From: Rhodococcus wratislaviensis
Lineage (GTDB): Bacteria; Actinomycetota; Actinomycetes; Mycobacteriales; Mycobacteriaceae
DNA: 64,000 bases
Direction: 5' to 3'
Assembly (NCBI RefSeq): GCF_900455735.1
Contig: NZ_UAUI01000001.1
Span: forward strand, 186,001 to 250,000
Shown: positions 44,549-53,602 of the stretch, piece after piece
Position numbering within the stretch: position 1 is the stretch's first letter
Layout: each line of letters opens with the position of its first letter
Made by a program: the position numbers and the translations under genes
Notes under the pieces: model-generated
Told to the model about the DNA's origin: nothing
Seen by the model: only the letters and a program-made list of their open reading frames with translations
The model's database searches: none

Positions 44549-46153
44549 GTGTCCGGACCGACCCTCTCGCCCGCGAACCACACACCGCTCAGTCCGCTGC
44601 GCTTCCTCGAGCGCTCGGCGACCGTGTTCCCGGACCGGGTCGCCGTCATTCACGGCGACCGACGCTACAGCTATCGCGAGTTCGGCGACGAGGTCGAGAG
44701 ACTCGCCCGGGTCCTGCGGAGCCGGATCGAGCCCGGCGACCGCGTTGCGTTCCTGTGCCCGAACACGCCCGAGATGCTGTTCGCCCACTTCGCGGTGCCC
44801 CTCGCAGGTGGCGTCTTCATCGCGCTGAACTCGCGACTGGCGGGCCGCGAGCTGGAGTACATCCTCGAGCACTCCGGGACGAGCCTGCTGTTCGTCGACT
44901 CCGAACTGGTCGGATCCGTCGCGACCGCCCGCGATGCCGTTCCGAGTCTGCGCGAGGTGATCGAGATCCCCGACTCCACGATCGCGCGGCCGGTGGTCCC
45001 GGAGGGGATCGCGACCGGGATGTACGCCGACTTCCTCGCAGCCGCAGACGACGTGGCCGACATCCCTCTGCACTGGGGTGTCGACGACGAACAGCAGGTG
45101 ATCGCGATCAATTACACGTCCGGAACCACGGGGAAACCGAAGGGCGTGATGTACACGCACCGCGGCGCATACCTCAATTCCCTCGGCGAAACGTTCCACA
45201 ACGGCTTCACCGGGTCCACCAAATACCTGTGGACGCTGCCGATGTTCCACTGCAACGGCTGGTGCACCCCGTGGGCGGTCACGCAGGCCGCCGGCACGCA
45301 CATCTGCCTGCGCGCGGTGCGCGCCGACGCGATCTGGGACGCCATCGACACCCTCGGGGTCACTCACCTGTGCGGCGCTCCCGCCGTGTGTTCCACCATT
45401 GCCGAAGCGCCCCAGGCACATCCGGTCGATGCACTGCGGATCACCACCGCCGCGGCGCCGCCGTCACCGACGGTGATCGCCCAGTTGGAGGCGATCGGCG
45501 TCACCGTCGTCCACGTGTACGGGCTGACCGAGGTCTACGGGCCGTACACGATCTGCGAGTACCAGGAGTCGTGGAGCGAGCGCACCGCCGAGGAACGCGC
45601 GTCCCTGCTGTCCCGGCAGGGCGTGGGCATGGTGCAGGCGGAGAACGCCCGCGTCGTCGACGCGCAGATGATCGACGTCCCCGCCGACGGCGAGACCATG
45701 GGCGAGATCGTGCTGCGCGGCAACAACGTCATGCTCGGCTACTACCGCAACCCCGAGGCCACCGCGGAAGCCTTCGCCGGCGGCTGGTTCCACACGGGCG
45801 ATCTCGGCGTCCTGCACCCGGACGGCTACATCCAGCTCAAGGACCGCGCGAAGGATATCGTCATCTCCGGCGGCGAGAACATCTCGACCATCGAGGTGGA
45901 GCAGGCATTGAGAACGCATCCCGCCGTACTCGACGTCGCGGTCATCGGTGTCCCACATCCCAAGTGGGGTGAGCGGCCCAAGGCATTCGTCATCGTGAGG
46001 AAGGGGGCCACGGTCACGGCTGAGGAACTCGCCGAGCACACCCGCGGGCGCCTCGCGAAGTTCAAGGTCCCCGACGAGATCGTCTTTCCCCTCGAACTCC
46101 CCCGCACCCCGACCGGGAAGGTCCTCAAGTTCGAACTTCGAAACTCGAATTGA
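44549..46153 (+). CDS. Acyl-CoA ligase (FadD/AlkK-like)
   Basis: The 534-residue ANL-family enzyme has the P-loop YTSGTTGKPKGVMYTHRG near residue 190, GLTEVYGP near 325, GGWFHTGDLGVLHPDGY near 410, and the C-terminal hinge and catalytic Lys region (TPTGKVLKFELR). It activates a medium- or short-chain acid to its CoA thioester with ATP. The start is GTG 44549 with GGAGG five bases upstream; the longer in-frame start lies in the LuxR-relic region. Substrate not inferable. Confidence 0.9.
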   Translation: MSGPTLSPANHTPLSPLRFLERSATVFPDRVAVIHGDRRYSYREFGDEVERLARVLRSRIEPGDRVAFLCPNTPEMLFAHFAVPLAGGVFIALNSRLAGRELEYILEHSGTSLLFVDSELVGSVATARDAVPSLREVIEIPDSTIARPVVPEGIATGMYADFLAAADDVADIPLHWGVDDEQQVIAINYTSGTTGKPKGVMYTHRGAYLNSLGETFHNGFTGSTKYLWTLPMFHCNGWCTPWAVTQAAGTHICLRAVRADAIWDAIDTLGVTHLCGAPAVCSTIAEAPQAHPVDALRITTAAAPPSPTVIAQLEAIGVTVVHVYGLTEVYGPYTICEYQESWSERTAEERASLLSRQGVGMVQAENARVVDAQMIDVPADGETMGEIVLRGNNVMLGYYRNPEATAEAFAGGWFHTGDLGVLHPDGYIQLKDRAKDIVISGGENISTIEVEQALRTHPAVLDVAVIGVPHPKWGERPKAFVIVRKGATVTAEELAEHTRGRLAKFKVPDEIVFPLELPRTPTGKVLKFELRNSN

Positions 46154-46246
46154 CTGCCTCGCAGGCAGCGCGTGGGCGCGGACTCACACGCGAAAAGGGA
46201 GAACAAACCTTCCAGTCGGACTTTTTCTATGGCATTGTAACGATCC

Positions 46247-46978
46247 ATGGGGGATTCAGGAGTCGACGCGATCGCGATCTACCACGCAGCAAACCAGCGA
46301 ATTACACCGATGGTGGCGCTCGACTACAGCGTGGAACCCGGCACGCAGCAACCCTTGCTGCGGAAGTTGGCGGGACGCGGATGGCGAGATCCCAGCCCCG
46401 TCTTCGATGGCGTCGACGGCTTGACGTCGGCAGTGCTGTCGTTGCGATCGGTCGACGGGCGCACCCTGTTGATCGAGGACGACACGGACGTTCTCTTCGA
46501 AGGTGTCGTCGTACCCCCGCACGGGTGGATCGACCATGTGCGAGCCCTCGGCGCAGTCGGCGTGGTCGCCGGAGCGGGCATCACCTCGACGCCCGACTGG
46601 GAACGGCAACTCCCCCGGTTGGCCCGCGAGAAGGAACTGCTCGGTTCGGTTGCCACGGTCACCCTCACGAACGCCTTCGGCAGAGAAGATTTCAACGCCT
46701 TTGCCTACGAGGTGATCTCGGCATTGCGGCCGGCACTGCCTCCCGCGGCGCTGCACGACACGGGCTTCGCGCTCGAGGACGACCGGCCCCAGCGCGCGGT
46801 CGTCGAGGTCGTAGCAAGTGCGGCGAGACACCGGGTGGTCGTCCCCGCACGAATCTTCGACATGCTCCACCGCCGCGCCACAGACCGCACCTCGTTCGGG
46901 TGGAGGGACTCCCGAACACTGAAACGGCTCCTGCGAAAGGTTCGCACCGACGAACGCGAACCGGCCGCCGAACTCTGA
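46247..46978 (+). CDS. Protein of unknown function
   Basis: The 243-residue soluble protein (MGDSGVDAIAIYHAANQRIT...) has a compact alpha/beta-like composition, with VVVPPHGWIDHVRALGAVGVVAGAGITSTPDWE in the middle and a basic C-terminus (GWRDSRTLKRLLRKVRTDER). I recognise no family and see no signal peptide. No ribosome site is clear before ATG 46247. It precedes a small protein of possible ADP-ribosyltransferase-like fold by 24 bp and is read with it. Confidence 0.6.
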   Translation: MGDSGVDAIAIYHAANQRITPMVALDYSVEPGTQQPLLRKLAGRGWRDPSPVFDGVDGLTSAVLSLRSVDGRTLLIEDDTDVLFEGVVVPPHGWIDHVRALGAVGVVAGAGITSTPDWERQLPRLAREKELLGSVATVTLTNAFGREDFNAFAYEVISALRPALPPAALHDTGFALEDDRPQRAVVEVVASAARHRVVVPARIFDMLHRRATDRTSFGWRDSRTLKRLLRKVRTDEREPAAEL

Positions 46979-47002
46979 AGGCCCGGGCCCCGTTACGTTG
47001 GG

Positions 47003-47338
47003 ATGGTGCCTCTCCGCTACCACGTCACCTCCGTGCTGAATCGTGCATCCATTTCGCGCTACGGCCTGGACTGGAGCCGAATGGGTGCTGCCCCCGGTAT
47101 TGCCGGCAGCCGGCGGCCGGAGCAGGAGGGTTGCTTTCTCGCCGCCGACGAGTGGGAACGCGACTGGTTCATTCAGATGAACAACACGGGAGGGGCGGTC
47201 GACGTGTGGGAGGTCCACGGGATCAACGCTGACGACCTGATCCAATCTCCAGAGGGCCACTACTTCTTCCCCGCTGTCATCCCAGCCACCGAACTCCGCT
47301 TGATACAACGAGATCTACCCCCGGGCCGGCGGGGCTGA
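47003..47338 (+). CDS. Small protein, possible KptA/ADP-ribosyltransferase-like fold
   Basis: The 111-residue protein (YHVTSVLNRASISRYGLDWSRMG, then GCFLAADEWERDWFIQMNNTGGAVDVWEV and ESPEGHYFFP-type loop) shows the His-Y opening and central strand pattern of small KptA/Tpt1-like or other ADP-ribosyltransferase-fold proteins. I assign it only as a fold guess; the catalytic residues are not certain. ATG 47003 is chosen. It follows the unknown gene by 24 bp and may form an operon or pair with it. Confidence 0.55.
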   Translation: MVPLRYHVTSVLNRASISRYGLDWSRMGAAPGIAGSRRPEQEGCFLAADEWERDWFIQMNNTGGAVDVWEVHGINADDLIQSPEGHYFFPAVIPATELRLIQRDLPPGRRG

Positions 47339-47467
47339 CCCGCTGAGAGACTTGTGGGCACCGAACTGGGTTCGCGCACGTGCCTGACGGCCGGTGCGTC
47401 GTTGTGCAAAACTCGGAAGGGTACGTACGAACGTGGTGCGCCGAACCACCGTGATGCGGAGGGCTTC

Positions 47468-48871
47468 ATGTCCCGATCGGTTCCCGGAAGTGCGTCGGAA
47501 GACGCGGAGCACACGGCGTACGCGTGTGTGCGCGCCGGCCAGGTGAAGGCTGTGCAGGCCGCCCTCGAGGATCACATGGGACGCCTGGATTGGTCGAGAG
47601 AACAGATCGAGCGCTACCGAATCGAGCGGCTGCGGGCCCTGCTCGCGCACGCACGCGAGCGGTCGCAATTTCATGCCCGGAGACTTCGTGGTCTCGATCC
47701 GTCCTCGGCCTCGCTCACCGACCTGGCGTCGCTGCCGATGATGACGAAGCAGGACGCTCAGGACGAGTGGGATTCGATCGTCACGGTTCGCAACCTCGAT
47801 CGCGAACGGGCCGAACGGATTCTGGCCGAGCAGCAATGGTTTTCGTACACGCCGGGCGACGAGCAGATCTTCAGCTCGGGTGGGTCGAGTGGTGTCCGGG
47901 GCGTCTACGTCTGGGATTGGCAGTTCTACGTTTCGGCGGCGTGCCTTGCCTGGAGGGTCCAGGCGCGCGAGGAACGGCGAGCGTCGTCGGCGCCGTCGTG
48001 TGCGCGACTTGCCGTACTCGCGGCCGGCGTCCCCCCGCATGCGAGCACCCCACTGTTCGATGTGCCGACCGCACCGGGGATGGAGACCGTCGTGATCCCG
48101 GCGGGCGCACCGTTCGACGAGGTCGTCGCCGCGGTGGCCGCTGCCCGGCCCACGCACCTGGTGGGCTACGCGACGGTGATCGGACAACTTGCCCGAGCGG
48201 CAGTGGCGGGTGATCTCGACATCAGCCCTGTGCGGGTGAGCACAAACTCCGAACCTCTGTTGGACGAGGACCGGCAGGCCATCCGCGACGCCTGGTCGGC
48301 GCCGATTCACAACCTGTGGGGGTCGACCGAGATCGGTGTGCAGGCCGTGGGGTGCGGATACGGCGAGGGCCTGCACGTGTGCGAGGACGAGGTTGTGCTC
48401 GAGCGTGTCGACGAGAGTGGTGCTCCGGTTGCAGCCGATGTGCCCGCGGCGCGAACGCTCGCCACGGGCCTGGCCAACCGGACGTTTCCCTTCATCCGTT
48501 ACGACCTCGGCGATCAGGTCACGTTGCTGCCGGGTAGGTGCGCATGCGGAAGCGCGTTCGTGCGCGTCGCCGACATCGGCGGGCGGCGCGACGACGATTT
48601 CCGGTACGGAACGACGACCGTGCCCGCGAGCACGTTTCGTTACGTCCTCGGCGCAGATCCGCGCGTGTCCGAGTACCAGGTCAGGCAGACGGCCGACGGA
48701 GCGGAGATCTTCGCGGTCGGCGACCCCGACGTCTCCGCGCTGACGTCGGCCGTCACCGTGGCGCTGCGCCGGCAAGGATTGTCCGATCCGCAGGTGCGGA
48801 TCGAGGTCGTCGACCAACTGCAACGTCATCAGGCGAGCGGGAAGCTGCAGCGGTTCATCGCACTGCGATAG
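47468..48871 (+). CDS. Phenylacetate-CoA-ligase-like adenylate-forming protein
   Basis: The 467-residue protein belongs to the PaaK branch of the ANL superfamily. It has an RYRIERLRALLAHARERSQFHARRLRGLD N-terminal stretch, FSSGGSSGVRGVYVWDW (P-loop equivalent), NLWGSTEIGVQAVGCGYGEGLHVCEDEVVLE, and FPFIRYDLGDQVTLLPGRCACG. It would adenylate an aromatic or other carboxylate. No paa operon genes neighbour it. ATG 47468 is preferred to GTG 47354, whose extra residues are unlike the family. Confidence 0.82.
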   Translation: MSRSVPGSASEDAEHTAYACVRAGQVKAVQAALEDHMGRLDWSREQIERYRIERLRALLAHARERSQFHARRLRGLDPSSASLTDLASLPMMTKQDAQDEWDSIVTVRNLDRERAERILAEQQWFSYTPGDEQIFSSGGSSGVRGVYVWDWQFYVSAACLAWRVQAREERRASSAPSCARLAVLAAGVPPHASTPLFDVPTAPGMETVVIPAGAPFDEVVAAVAAARPTHLVGYATVIGQLARAAVAGDLDISPVRVSTNSEPLLDEDRQAIRDAWSAPIHNLWGSTEIGVQAVGCGYGEGLHVCEDEVVLERVDESGAPVAADVPAARTLATGLANRTFPFIRYDLGDQVTLLPGRCACGSAFVRVADIGGRRDDDFRYGTTTVPASTFRYVLGADPRVSEYQVRQTADGAEIFAVGDPDVSALTSAVTVALRRQGLSDPQVRIEVVDQLQRHQASGKLQRFIALR

Positions 48872-48988
48872 GCCGCAAGTGCCTCGTGGCACGCCCAGGG
48901 GTCGGCAATCTCCACCCCAGGGTGTCTGTCTTCACGGTCGCTCCCGTCCGAGGATGGTCATACACGGTCACCCAGACGAGGAGCAACG

Positions 48989-49306
48989 ATGACGGACACC
49001 GATTTCGGGGCAGTCACCGAGAACGCCGCAGGCGCAGTCTCCGACGGCACAGATCTGGCACGCGTTCACGCCGAGATCGCCCGCCTCGACGCGGAGATCC
49101 TGGACGCGGTCAATCGCCGCCTCGCTCTCGCACAGCTCGCGGCTCGAACTCGGGTCGAGTCCGGTGCACCGATGGTCGCCCTCGGCGGGGAGACGGACGT
49201 GATCCGCCGATATCAGGACGAACTGGGACCCCGAGGCTCGCTGCTGGCCCTGGAACTGCTCCGGCTGGCGCGGCCACCCTTCTCGTCGACGTACCGGACT
49301 CGGTAG
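48989..49306 (+). CDS. Chorismate mutase (AroQ type)
   Basis: The 105-residue protein is an all-helical AroQ-class chorismate mutase: ARVHAEIARLDAEILDAVNRRLALAQLAARTRVESGAP (residues 24-60) followed by a long helical C-terminal part. It converts chorismate to prephenate for Phe and Tyr synthesis. It resembles Rv0948c of M. tuberculosis in length and layout. ATG 48989 follows AGGAGCAACG. It has a perfect terminator hairpin downstream. Confidence 0.88.
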   Translation: MTDTDFGAVTENAAGAVSDGTDLARVHAEIARLDAEILDAVNRRLALAQLAARTRVESGAPMVALGGETDVIRRYQDELGPRGSLLALELLRLARPPFSSTYRTR

Positions 49307-49349
49307 CCGCAACAAGAACCCTCACCTCGGTCGATACCGAGCACGAGAG

Positions 49350-49383
49350 CAGTGCCCAGCAGTCTCCGTGACGCTGGGCACTG
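49350..49383 (+). terminator. Terminator after chorismate mutase
   Basis: The 11-bp arms CAGTGCCCAGC (49350-49360) and GCTGGGCACTG (49373-49383) are perfectly complementary with a 12-nt loop. This is the clearest hairpin in the window, 44 bp after the stop codon. Confidence 0.75.
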
Positions 49384-49499
49384 TTCGCATGTCCGAGGCA
49401 ATCCGGGACGGCACCCATTCCGCGTGTGTGGTGCCGAACGTGTAGGCGAGCCGACGATGCGACGCCCTCACCCAAGTCCCACAACAGATTCAGAACTCG

Positions 49500-49754
49500 A
49501 TGATCTCCGACACCCGCGTTCGCCTCCGAACGCACCCTGCTCGAACGATCGAACAGAATCCAGTACGGCACCTGCTGACCCTCCCGATCGCCGACGGCGG
49601 CGTCCTGGCGGATGCGACCGCTGCGGCTGTCGAGCTGAAGGCGGCACTCGAACAGCTCCGCGACGCCCAGCGGCGGGGCGACTTCAGTGCGTTCGGTGCC
49701 GCCCTCGACCGCCTCCAGCAAGCGGTCGATGCCTACCTCACCTCCGGGGGATGA
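49500..49754 (+). pseudogene. Possible remnant of a UPF0182-type protein
   Basis: An 84-codon frame encodes VELKAALEQLRDAQRRGDFSAFGAALDRLQQAVDAYLTS, which resembles the C-terminal tail of large UPF0182 membrane proteins. No transmembrane part precedes it, so it is probably a fragment left by deletion, or a short stand-alone protein. The 193-bp stretch before it carries only the chorismate mutase terminator. Confidence 0.35.
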
Positions 49755-49784
49755 CGGTCATCGCCCCGGCTCACGAGAAGCTGT

Positions 49785-50285
49785 TCAGGCGTTCACCTCA
49801 CGCGATTCGGTGGTAGGTCCATGATCACCGGCGGTGCCATCGACGACGTCGTCCGACTGCGCCGCGCGCCCACCGCCAGCAATGACGCGATCGAGCGAGA
49901 GAGCACCGGCGCCGAGGAAGATCATCAGGAACAGGGCCCAGCAGAAGATGGCCGAGAGTTCACCATTGTTCTGGATGGGGAGGACACCGTCCGGCTGGTG
50001 ACTCCAGAAGTAGGCGTAAGCCATCGAACCCGAGGCAATGAACGCGGCGATCCGCGTCCCCAGACCGAGGAACAACGCGGCGCCACAGACGAGTTGAATG
50101 ACTGCGCCCCACCAGCTCGGCCAGGCACCCACCGCTGCGGTATGCCCGCCATGAGGTGCGGTCGGCCACGCGAACAACGTCGACGTGCCATGGCAGAAGA
50201 ACAAGAAGCCGATAACCACACGAAAAGCCGCGATGGCGTAGTCGACACTGGGGCCGTGAAGGCGTGAAATGCTCTTAGTTGTCAC
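49785..50285 (-). CDS. DoxX-family membrane protein
   Basis: The 166-residue protein has four hydrophobic helices (AAFRVVIGFLFFCHGTSTLF, VIQLVCGAALFLGLGTRIAAF, the FASGSMAYAYFWSHQP-type segment, and SAIFCWALFLMIFLGAGAL) and a polar tail. DoxX-like proteins are small membrane proteins linked to redox or sulfur metabolism, but their general role is unclear. The start is GTG 50285, chosen because it precedes the first conserved helix; no strong ribosome site is visible. A possible IdeR box lies upstream. Confidence 0.75.
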   Translation of the reverse strand: MTTKSISRLHGPSVDYAIAAFRVVIGFLFFCHGTSTLFAWPTAPHGGHTAAVGAWPSWWGAVIQLVCGAALFLGLGTRIAAFIASGSMAYAYFWSHQPDGVLPIQNNGELSAIFCWALFLMIFLGAGALSLDRVIAGGGRAAQSDDVVDGTAGDHGPTTESREVNA

Positions 50286-50296
50286 ATCGCAGAAGA

Positions 50297-50315
50297 TAAG
50301 GCATGCCTGCCCTAA
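50297..50315. promoter_or_regulatory. Possible IdeR/DtxR iron box
   Basis: TAAGGCATGCCTGCCCTAA (minus-strand TTAGGGCAGGCATGCCTTA) matches the 19-bp IdeR/DtxR consensus TTAGGTTAGGCTAACCTAA at about 13 of 19 positions. It lies just upstream of the DoxX start and about 150 bp before the luciferase-like gene. Confidence 0.45.
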
Positions 50316-50461
50316 TCGTTGCTCGACCACGCCGGTGCGACACAGCGACGTGGGAAAACTCATCCATTTGTGGCGAGCATCACATTCACCTTCATGCGGT
50401 TCCGGATTCACTCACTGCATTCGGTCACCGGCCGAGCCACTTCGGGTGCATCGTGAAGTCC

Positions 50462-51388
50462 ATGCGTGATTTCAGATTCTCGTTCAACATCTTCGGCTTC
50501 GAATCCCGCGACGCCCTTCTCGACCGATGCCGGCTCGGCGAGAGCGCCGGCTACGACACCGTGTTCGCCGCGGACCATCTCGGCGCCCCCGCTCCGTTTC
50601 CGCTGCTGGTGGCCGTCGCCGATGCCACACGCTTGCGTGTCGGAACTCTGGTGCTCAACGCACCGTTCTGGAATGCCGCCCTCCTCGCCCGCGAGATCGC
50701 GACGACGGACGTCCTCACCGACGGAAGGCTCGACATCGGACTCGGTGCCGGACACATGAAGTGGGAGTTCGACGCTGCCGGTATCGAATGGAAAGCCCTC
50801 GGCGGACGGGTCGAACAGTTGTCGGACATGGTCGATGGCCTACGCACCTTCTTCACCGCGGATCTCGACGAGCTACCCGAGGGCCGCGCCCTGCCACGAC
50901 CGTTGCAGCGGCGCGGATTCGGCGGCTCGGGCCCGCCGCTGATCATCGGCGGCACCGGCGACCGGGTGCTGCGCATCGCGGCGGCACACGCAGACATCGT
51001 CGGTGTCGCGGGAGCATTTCAGATTCCGGGCCGACCCCCGGGCACCTTCCGACTCGCCACCGCGGACGAGACCGCCGAGCGAATTCGCTTCGTGCGGGAG
51101 CACGCCGGAGCGAGAGCCGAAGACATCGAGTGGCATCTGCTGGTCCAGATGGTCGTCGAGACGGACGACCGCCGGGCCGCGGCCAACGAGATCGCGGACC
51201 GGCTCGGTGGGACGATGACGGTCGACGACGTCCTCGACACCCCGTATGTCCTCGTGGGAACCGTGGCGGAGATGGCCGCGCAACTCCGACGCCATCGGGA
51301 GCGCTACGGTTTCTCGTACATCACCGTCCACGAACCGTATCTGGAGCTGTTCGCGCCCGTGATCCGTCTACTCCGCGAACAGAGTTGA
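50462..51388 (+). CDS. Luciferase-like (F420-dependent) oxidoreductase
   Basis: The 308-residue protein has the LLM TIM-barrel fold: MRDFRFSFNIFGFESRDALLDRCRLGESAGYDTVFAADHLGAP, RVGTLVLNAPFWNAALLAREIATTDVLTDGRLDIGLGAGH, and GPPLIIGGTGDRVLRIAAAHADIVGV. Such enzymes use F420 or FMN in actinobacteria. ATG 50462 matches the family start. It faces away from DoxX with a possible iron box between; the substrate is unknown. Confidence 0.85.
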   Translation: MRDFRFSFNIFGFESRDALLDRCRLGESAGYDTVFAADHLGAPAPFPLLVAVADATRLRVGTLVLNAPFWNAALLAREIATTDVLTDGRLDIGLGAGHMKWEFDAAGIEWKALGGRVEQLSDMVDGLRTFFTADLDELPEGRALPRPLQRRGFGGSGPPLIIGGTGDRVLRIAAAHADIVGVAGAFQIPGRPPGTFRLATADETAERIRFVREHAGARAEDIEWHLLVQMVVETDDRRAAANEIADRLGGTMTVDDVLDTPYVLVGTVAEMAAQLRRHRERYGFSYITVHEPYLELFAPVIRLLREQS

Positions 51389-51399
51389 CGGACAACGAC

Positions 51400-51786
51400 T
51401 CACGGCGTGTTGATGTATTCCTGGATGGCCTGCTGCGCCCGGGGGTTGCCCTGTCCGATACCGACGATCGCGCCGGTGATCGCCCCGATCGGTGTGCCGA
51501 TGATGCAACCGGCGAGACTGCCGGGGAACATCGAGATACATCCGACGCCGAGACCCATGAGCGCACCGATCGCCGTACCGGCCGCTCCCCCGTTGGCCCA
51601 GCCGACGCCGAGCTCGTTGAGCATGTTCTCGAGGGCCTTCTGCTTGTCGACCTCGTGCCTGCCGGGGATGGCCAGGGCCGGCGTCCCCGTGTTCGGTACT
51701 ACCGGGTCGGCGTGGGCCGTACCTGCCCCGAGTGTCACCGTCGCTGCGACGAGGACCGACGCTGCCGATTTCTTGATCAAGTTCAT
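51400..51786 (-). CDS. Secreted protein with glycine-rich hydrophobic domain
   Basis: The 128-residue protein has a signal peptide (MNLIKKSAASVLVAATVTLG...AHA-D) and a mature part ending in a glycine-zipper-like hydrophobic stretch (GAAGTAIGALMGLGVGCISMF...IGAITGAIVGIGQ). Likely a surface or envelope-associated small protein of unknown role. ATG 51786. It converges on the LLM gene with an 11-bp gap. Confidence 0.72.
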   Translation of the reverse strand: MNLIKKSAASVLVAATVTLGAGTAHADPVVPNTGTPALAIPGRHEVDKQKALENMLNELGVGWANGGAAGTAIGALMGLGVGCISMFPGSLAGCIIGTPIGAITGAIVGIGQGNPRAQQAIQEYINTP

Positions 51787-51912
51787 CGCGATCCCACCCT
51801 GCTGAAGAAGGAAAAACCGGTTCCGACTGTAACCTGCGGCTGCATCATCGGTGGCGAAACCGCGGCATCGGAAGACTACCTCGGCGATTGCCCGCCGGCA
51901 CGGGTGAAATGT

Positions 51913-52701
51913 TCAGCTCGTGCGCCGGTTGAACAGTCTTTGCGCCCACGGGTAGCCGAACAGCGCGATACCGACGCTCCAGGCGATCGCGAGCGCCGCG
52001 CTGCTGCCGATGGGCCCGCCGAGCAGCAGTCCGCGAACGGTCTCGATGACGGGGCTGAACGGCTGGTACTCGGCGAACCAGCGGAGGCCGGCAGGCATGG
52101 AGTCGGTGGGGACGAATCCGCTGCCGAGGAAGGGCAGCAGGACCAGCACCATCGGGAGGTTGCTCGCCGTCTCGATGCTCTTGGACACGAGCCCGAACGC
52201 GACGGACAGCCAGGTGAGCGCAAAGGTGAACAGTGCGAGCACCGCCATCGCCGCGACCCACTCGCCGAGCGCGGCCGTGGGCCGGAAGCCGATGAGCACA
52301 GCGACACCGACGACCACCACGAGGCTGATCAACGTCTGGATCATGCTGCCGATGACGTGCCCGGTCAGGACGGGCACGCGCGCGATCGCCATGGTGCGGA
52401 ACCGGGCGATGATGCCTTCCGTCATGTCCGTGGCGACCGAGATCGCGGTTCCCTGCGCGGCGCTGGCGACAGTCATCAAGATAATTCCCGGTGCCACATA
52501 GTCGACGTAGGCACCGCGTCCGCCGGCAGGATCACCGAGTCCCGCTCCCAGCGTGCCGCCGAAGACGTACACGAACAGCAACAGTAGGACGATTGGCATC
52601 CCGACGAGAATCACCGTCATCGACGGGTACCGGATCCTGTGCCGGAGGCTGCGTCGCAGCATCGTCGCCGAATCGGTCAGCGCGTAGCCGATTGTCGTCA
52701 T
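51913..52701 (-). CDS. ABC-2 type permease (DrrB-like)
   Basis: The 262-residue membrane protein has six transmembrane helices of the ABC-2/DrrB type: SLRHRIRYPSMTVILVGMPIVLLLLFVYVFGG, YVAPGIILMTVASAAQGTAI, and ATDMTEGIIARFRTM as the coupling region. It pairs with an ATPase in exporters of drugs or lipids. ATG 52701 overlaps the stop codon of the ATPase pseudogene (ATGA). If the ATPase is really dead, this permease is orphaned. Confidence 0.88.
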   Translation of the reverse strand: MTTIGYALTDSATMLRRSLRHRIRYPSMTVILVGMPIVLLLLFVYVFGGTLGAGLGDPAGGRGAYVDYVAPGIILMTVASAAQGTAISVATDMTEGIIARFRTMAIARVPVLTGHVIGSMIQTLISLVVVVGVAVLIGFRPTAALGEWVAAMAVLALFTFALTWLSVAFGLVSKSIETASNLPMVLVLLPFLGSGFVPTDSMPAGLRWFAEYQPFSPVIETVRGLLLGGPIGSSAALAIAWSVGIALFGYPWAQRLFNRRTS

Positions 52702-53602
52702 CGGAGGCTATCTTTCCTGGTTTCGGTGCGCTCGGTGAGCGCGAGGAAGACGTCGTCGAGATCGGGCGTGTGGACGGACAGGTTCTCGACCTCGATCGAC
52801 GCGAGGTCGAGCCGATCGAGCAGAGACCGCAGCGCGTGCACGCTTCCGTCGCTGGGAACCTGGAGGGGAGCGCTTCCTCGTCCCGGCTCGCGTCCCCGAG
52901 CACCCGGGCGGCCGCGTCGAGTTCGTCCGCACCGGTCAGGTGCAGGGTGACGTGACCGCCCGGTACGAGTCGCTCGAGCTGTTCGGGTTTGCCCTCCGCG
53001 ACCAGCCTGCCGCCGTCGAGGAGCGCTATCCGGTCGGCTTCCTCGAGGTACTGCGTGGTGAGAAAAATCGTCACACCGTCGGCCACGAGTTCTCGGATGA
53101 TCTGCCACATCGTGCGGCGGCTTCGCGGATCGAGACCCGTCGTCGGCTCGTCGAGGAAGATGATCCGGGGATCGCCGACGAGGGTCATCGCGAGGTCGAG
53201 CCGTCGACGCATGCCACCGGAGTAGCTCCCGGCCGGCTTCGCGCCCGCCTCGGCGAGATCGAACTGCGCGAGCAGTTCGGCGGCGCGCTCCCGCCCCGCA
53301 TCTCGGCCCAGGTGGTGCAGATCGGCCATCAGTATCAGGTTCTCACGGCCCGTGAGGAGGTTGTCCACCGCGGAGAACTGGCCGGTGACACCGATCGTGG
53401 CGCGGACTGCGTCGGGCTCACGGGCGAGATCGTGACCCGCGATACGGATGTCACCGCCGTCGGCATCGATGAGGGTGGACAGAATCTGGACGATGGTGGT
53501 CTTGCCGGCACCGTTGGGCCCGAGGAGCGAGAAGATCGTTCCCTCGCGACTTTCGCAGTCCGGTGGCCGTTATCGCTATCGGGTGGTGGTCGACGCTGTC
53601 AT
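52698..53602 (-). pseudogene. ABC transporter ATPase (DrrA-like), disrupted
   Basis: The frames together read as a DrrA-type ATPase: Walker A GPNGAGKTT, signature YSGGMRRRLDLAMTLVGDP, Walker B IIFLDEPTTGLDPRS. The gene starts at ATG 53602 (MTASTTT) but hits a stop after eight codons because one base is missing before PIAITATGLRKS. About 15 residues expected between LRKS and EGTIFSLLGPNGAGKTT are absent. Near 52870 a third frame change leads into the C-terminal helices (ENLSVHTPDLDDVFLALTE). It overlaps the DUF4097 stop (TGATG) and the permease start, so it was the middle gene of an operon. Confidence 0.8.
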
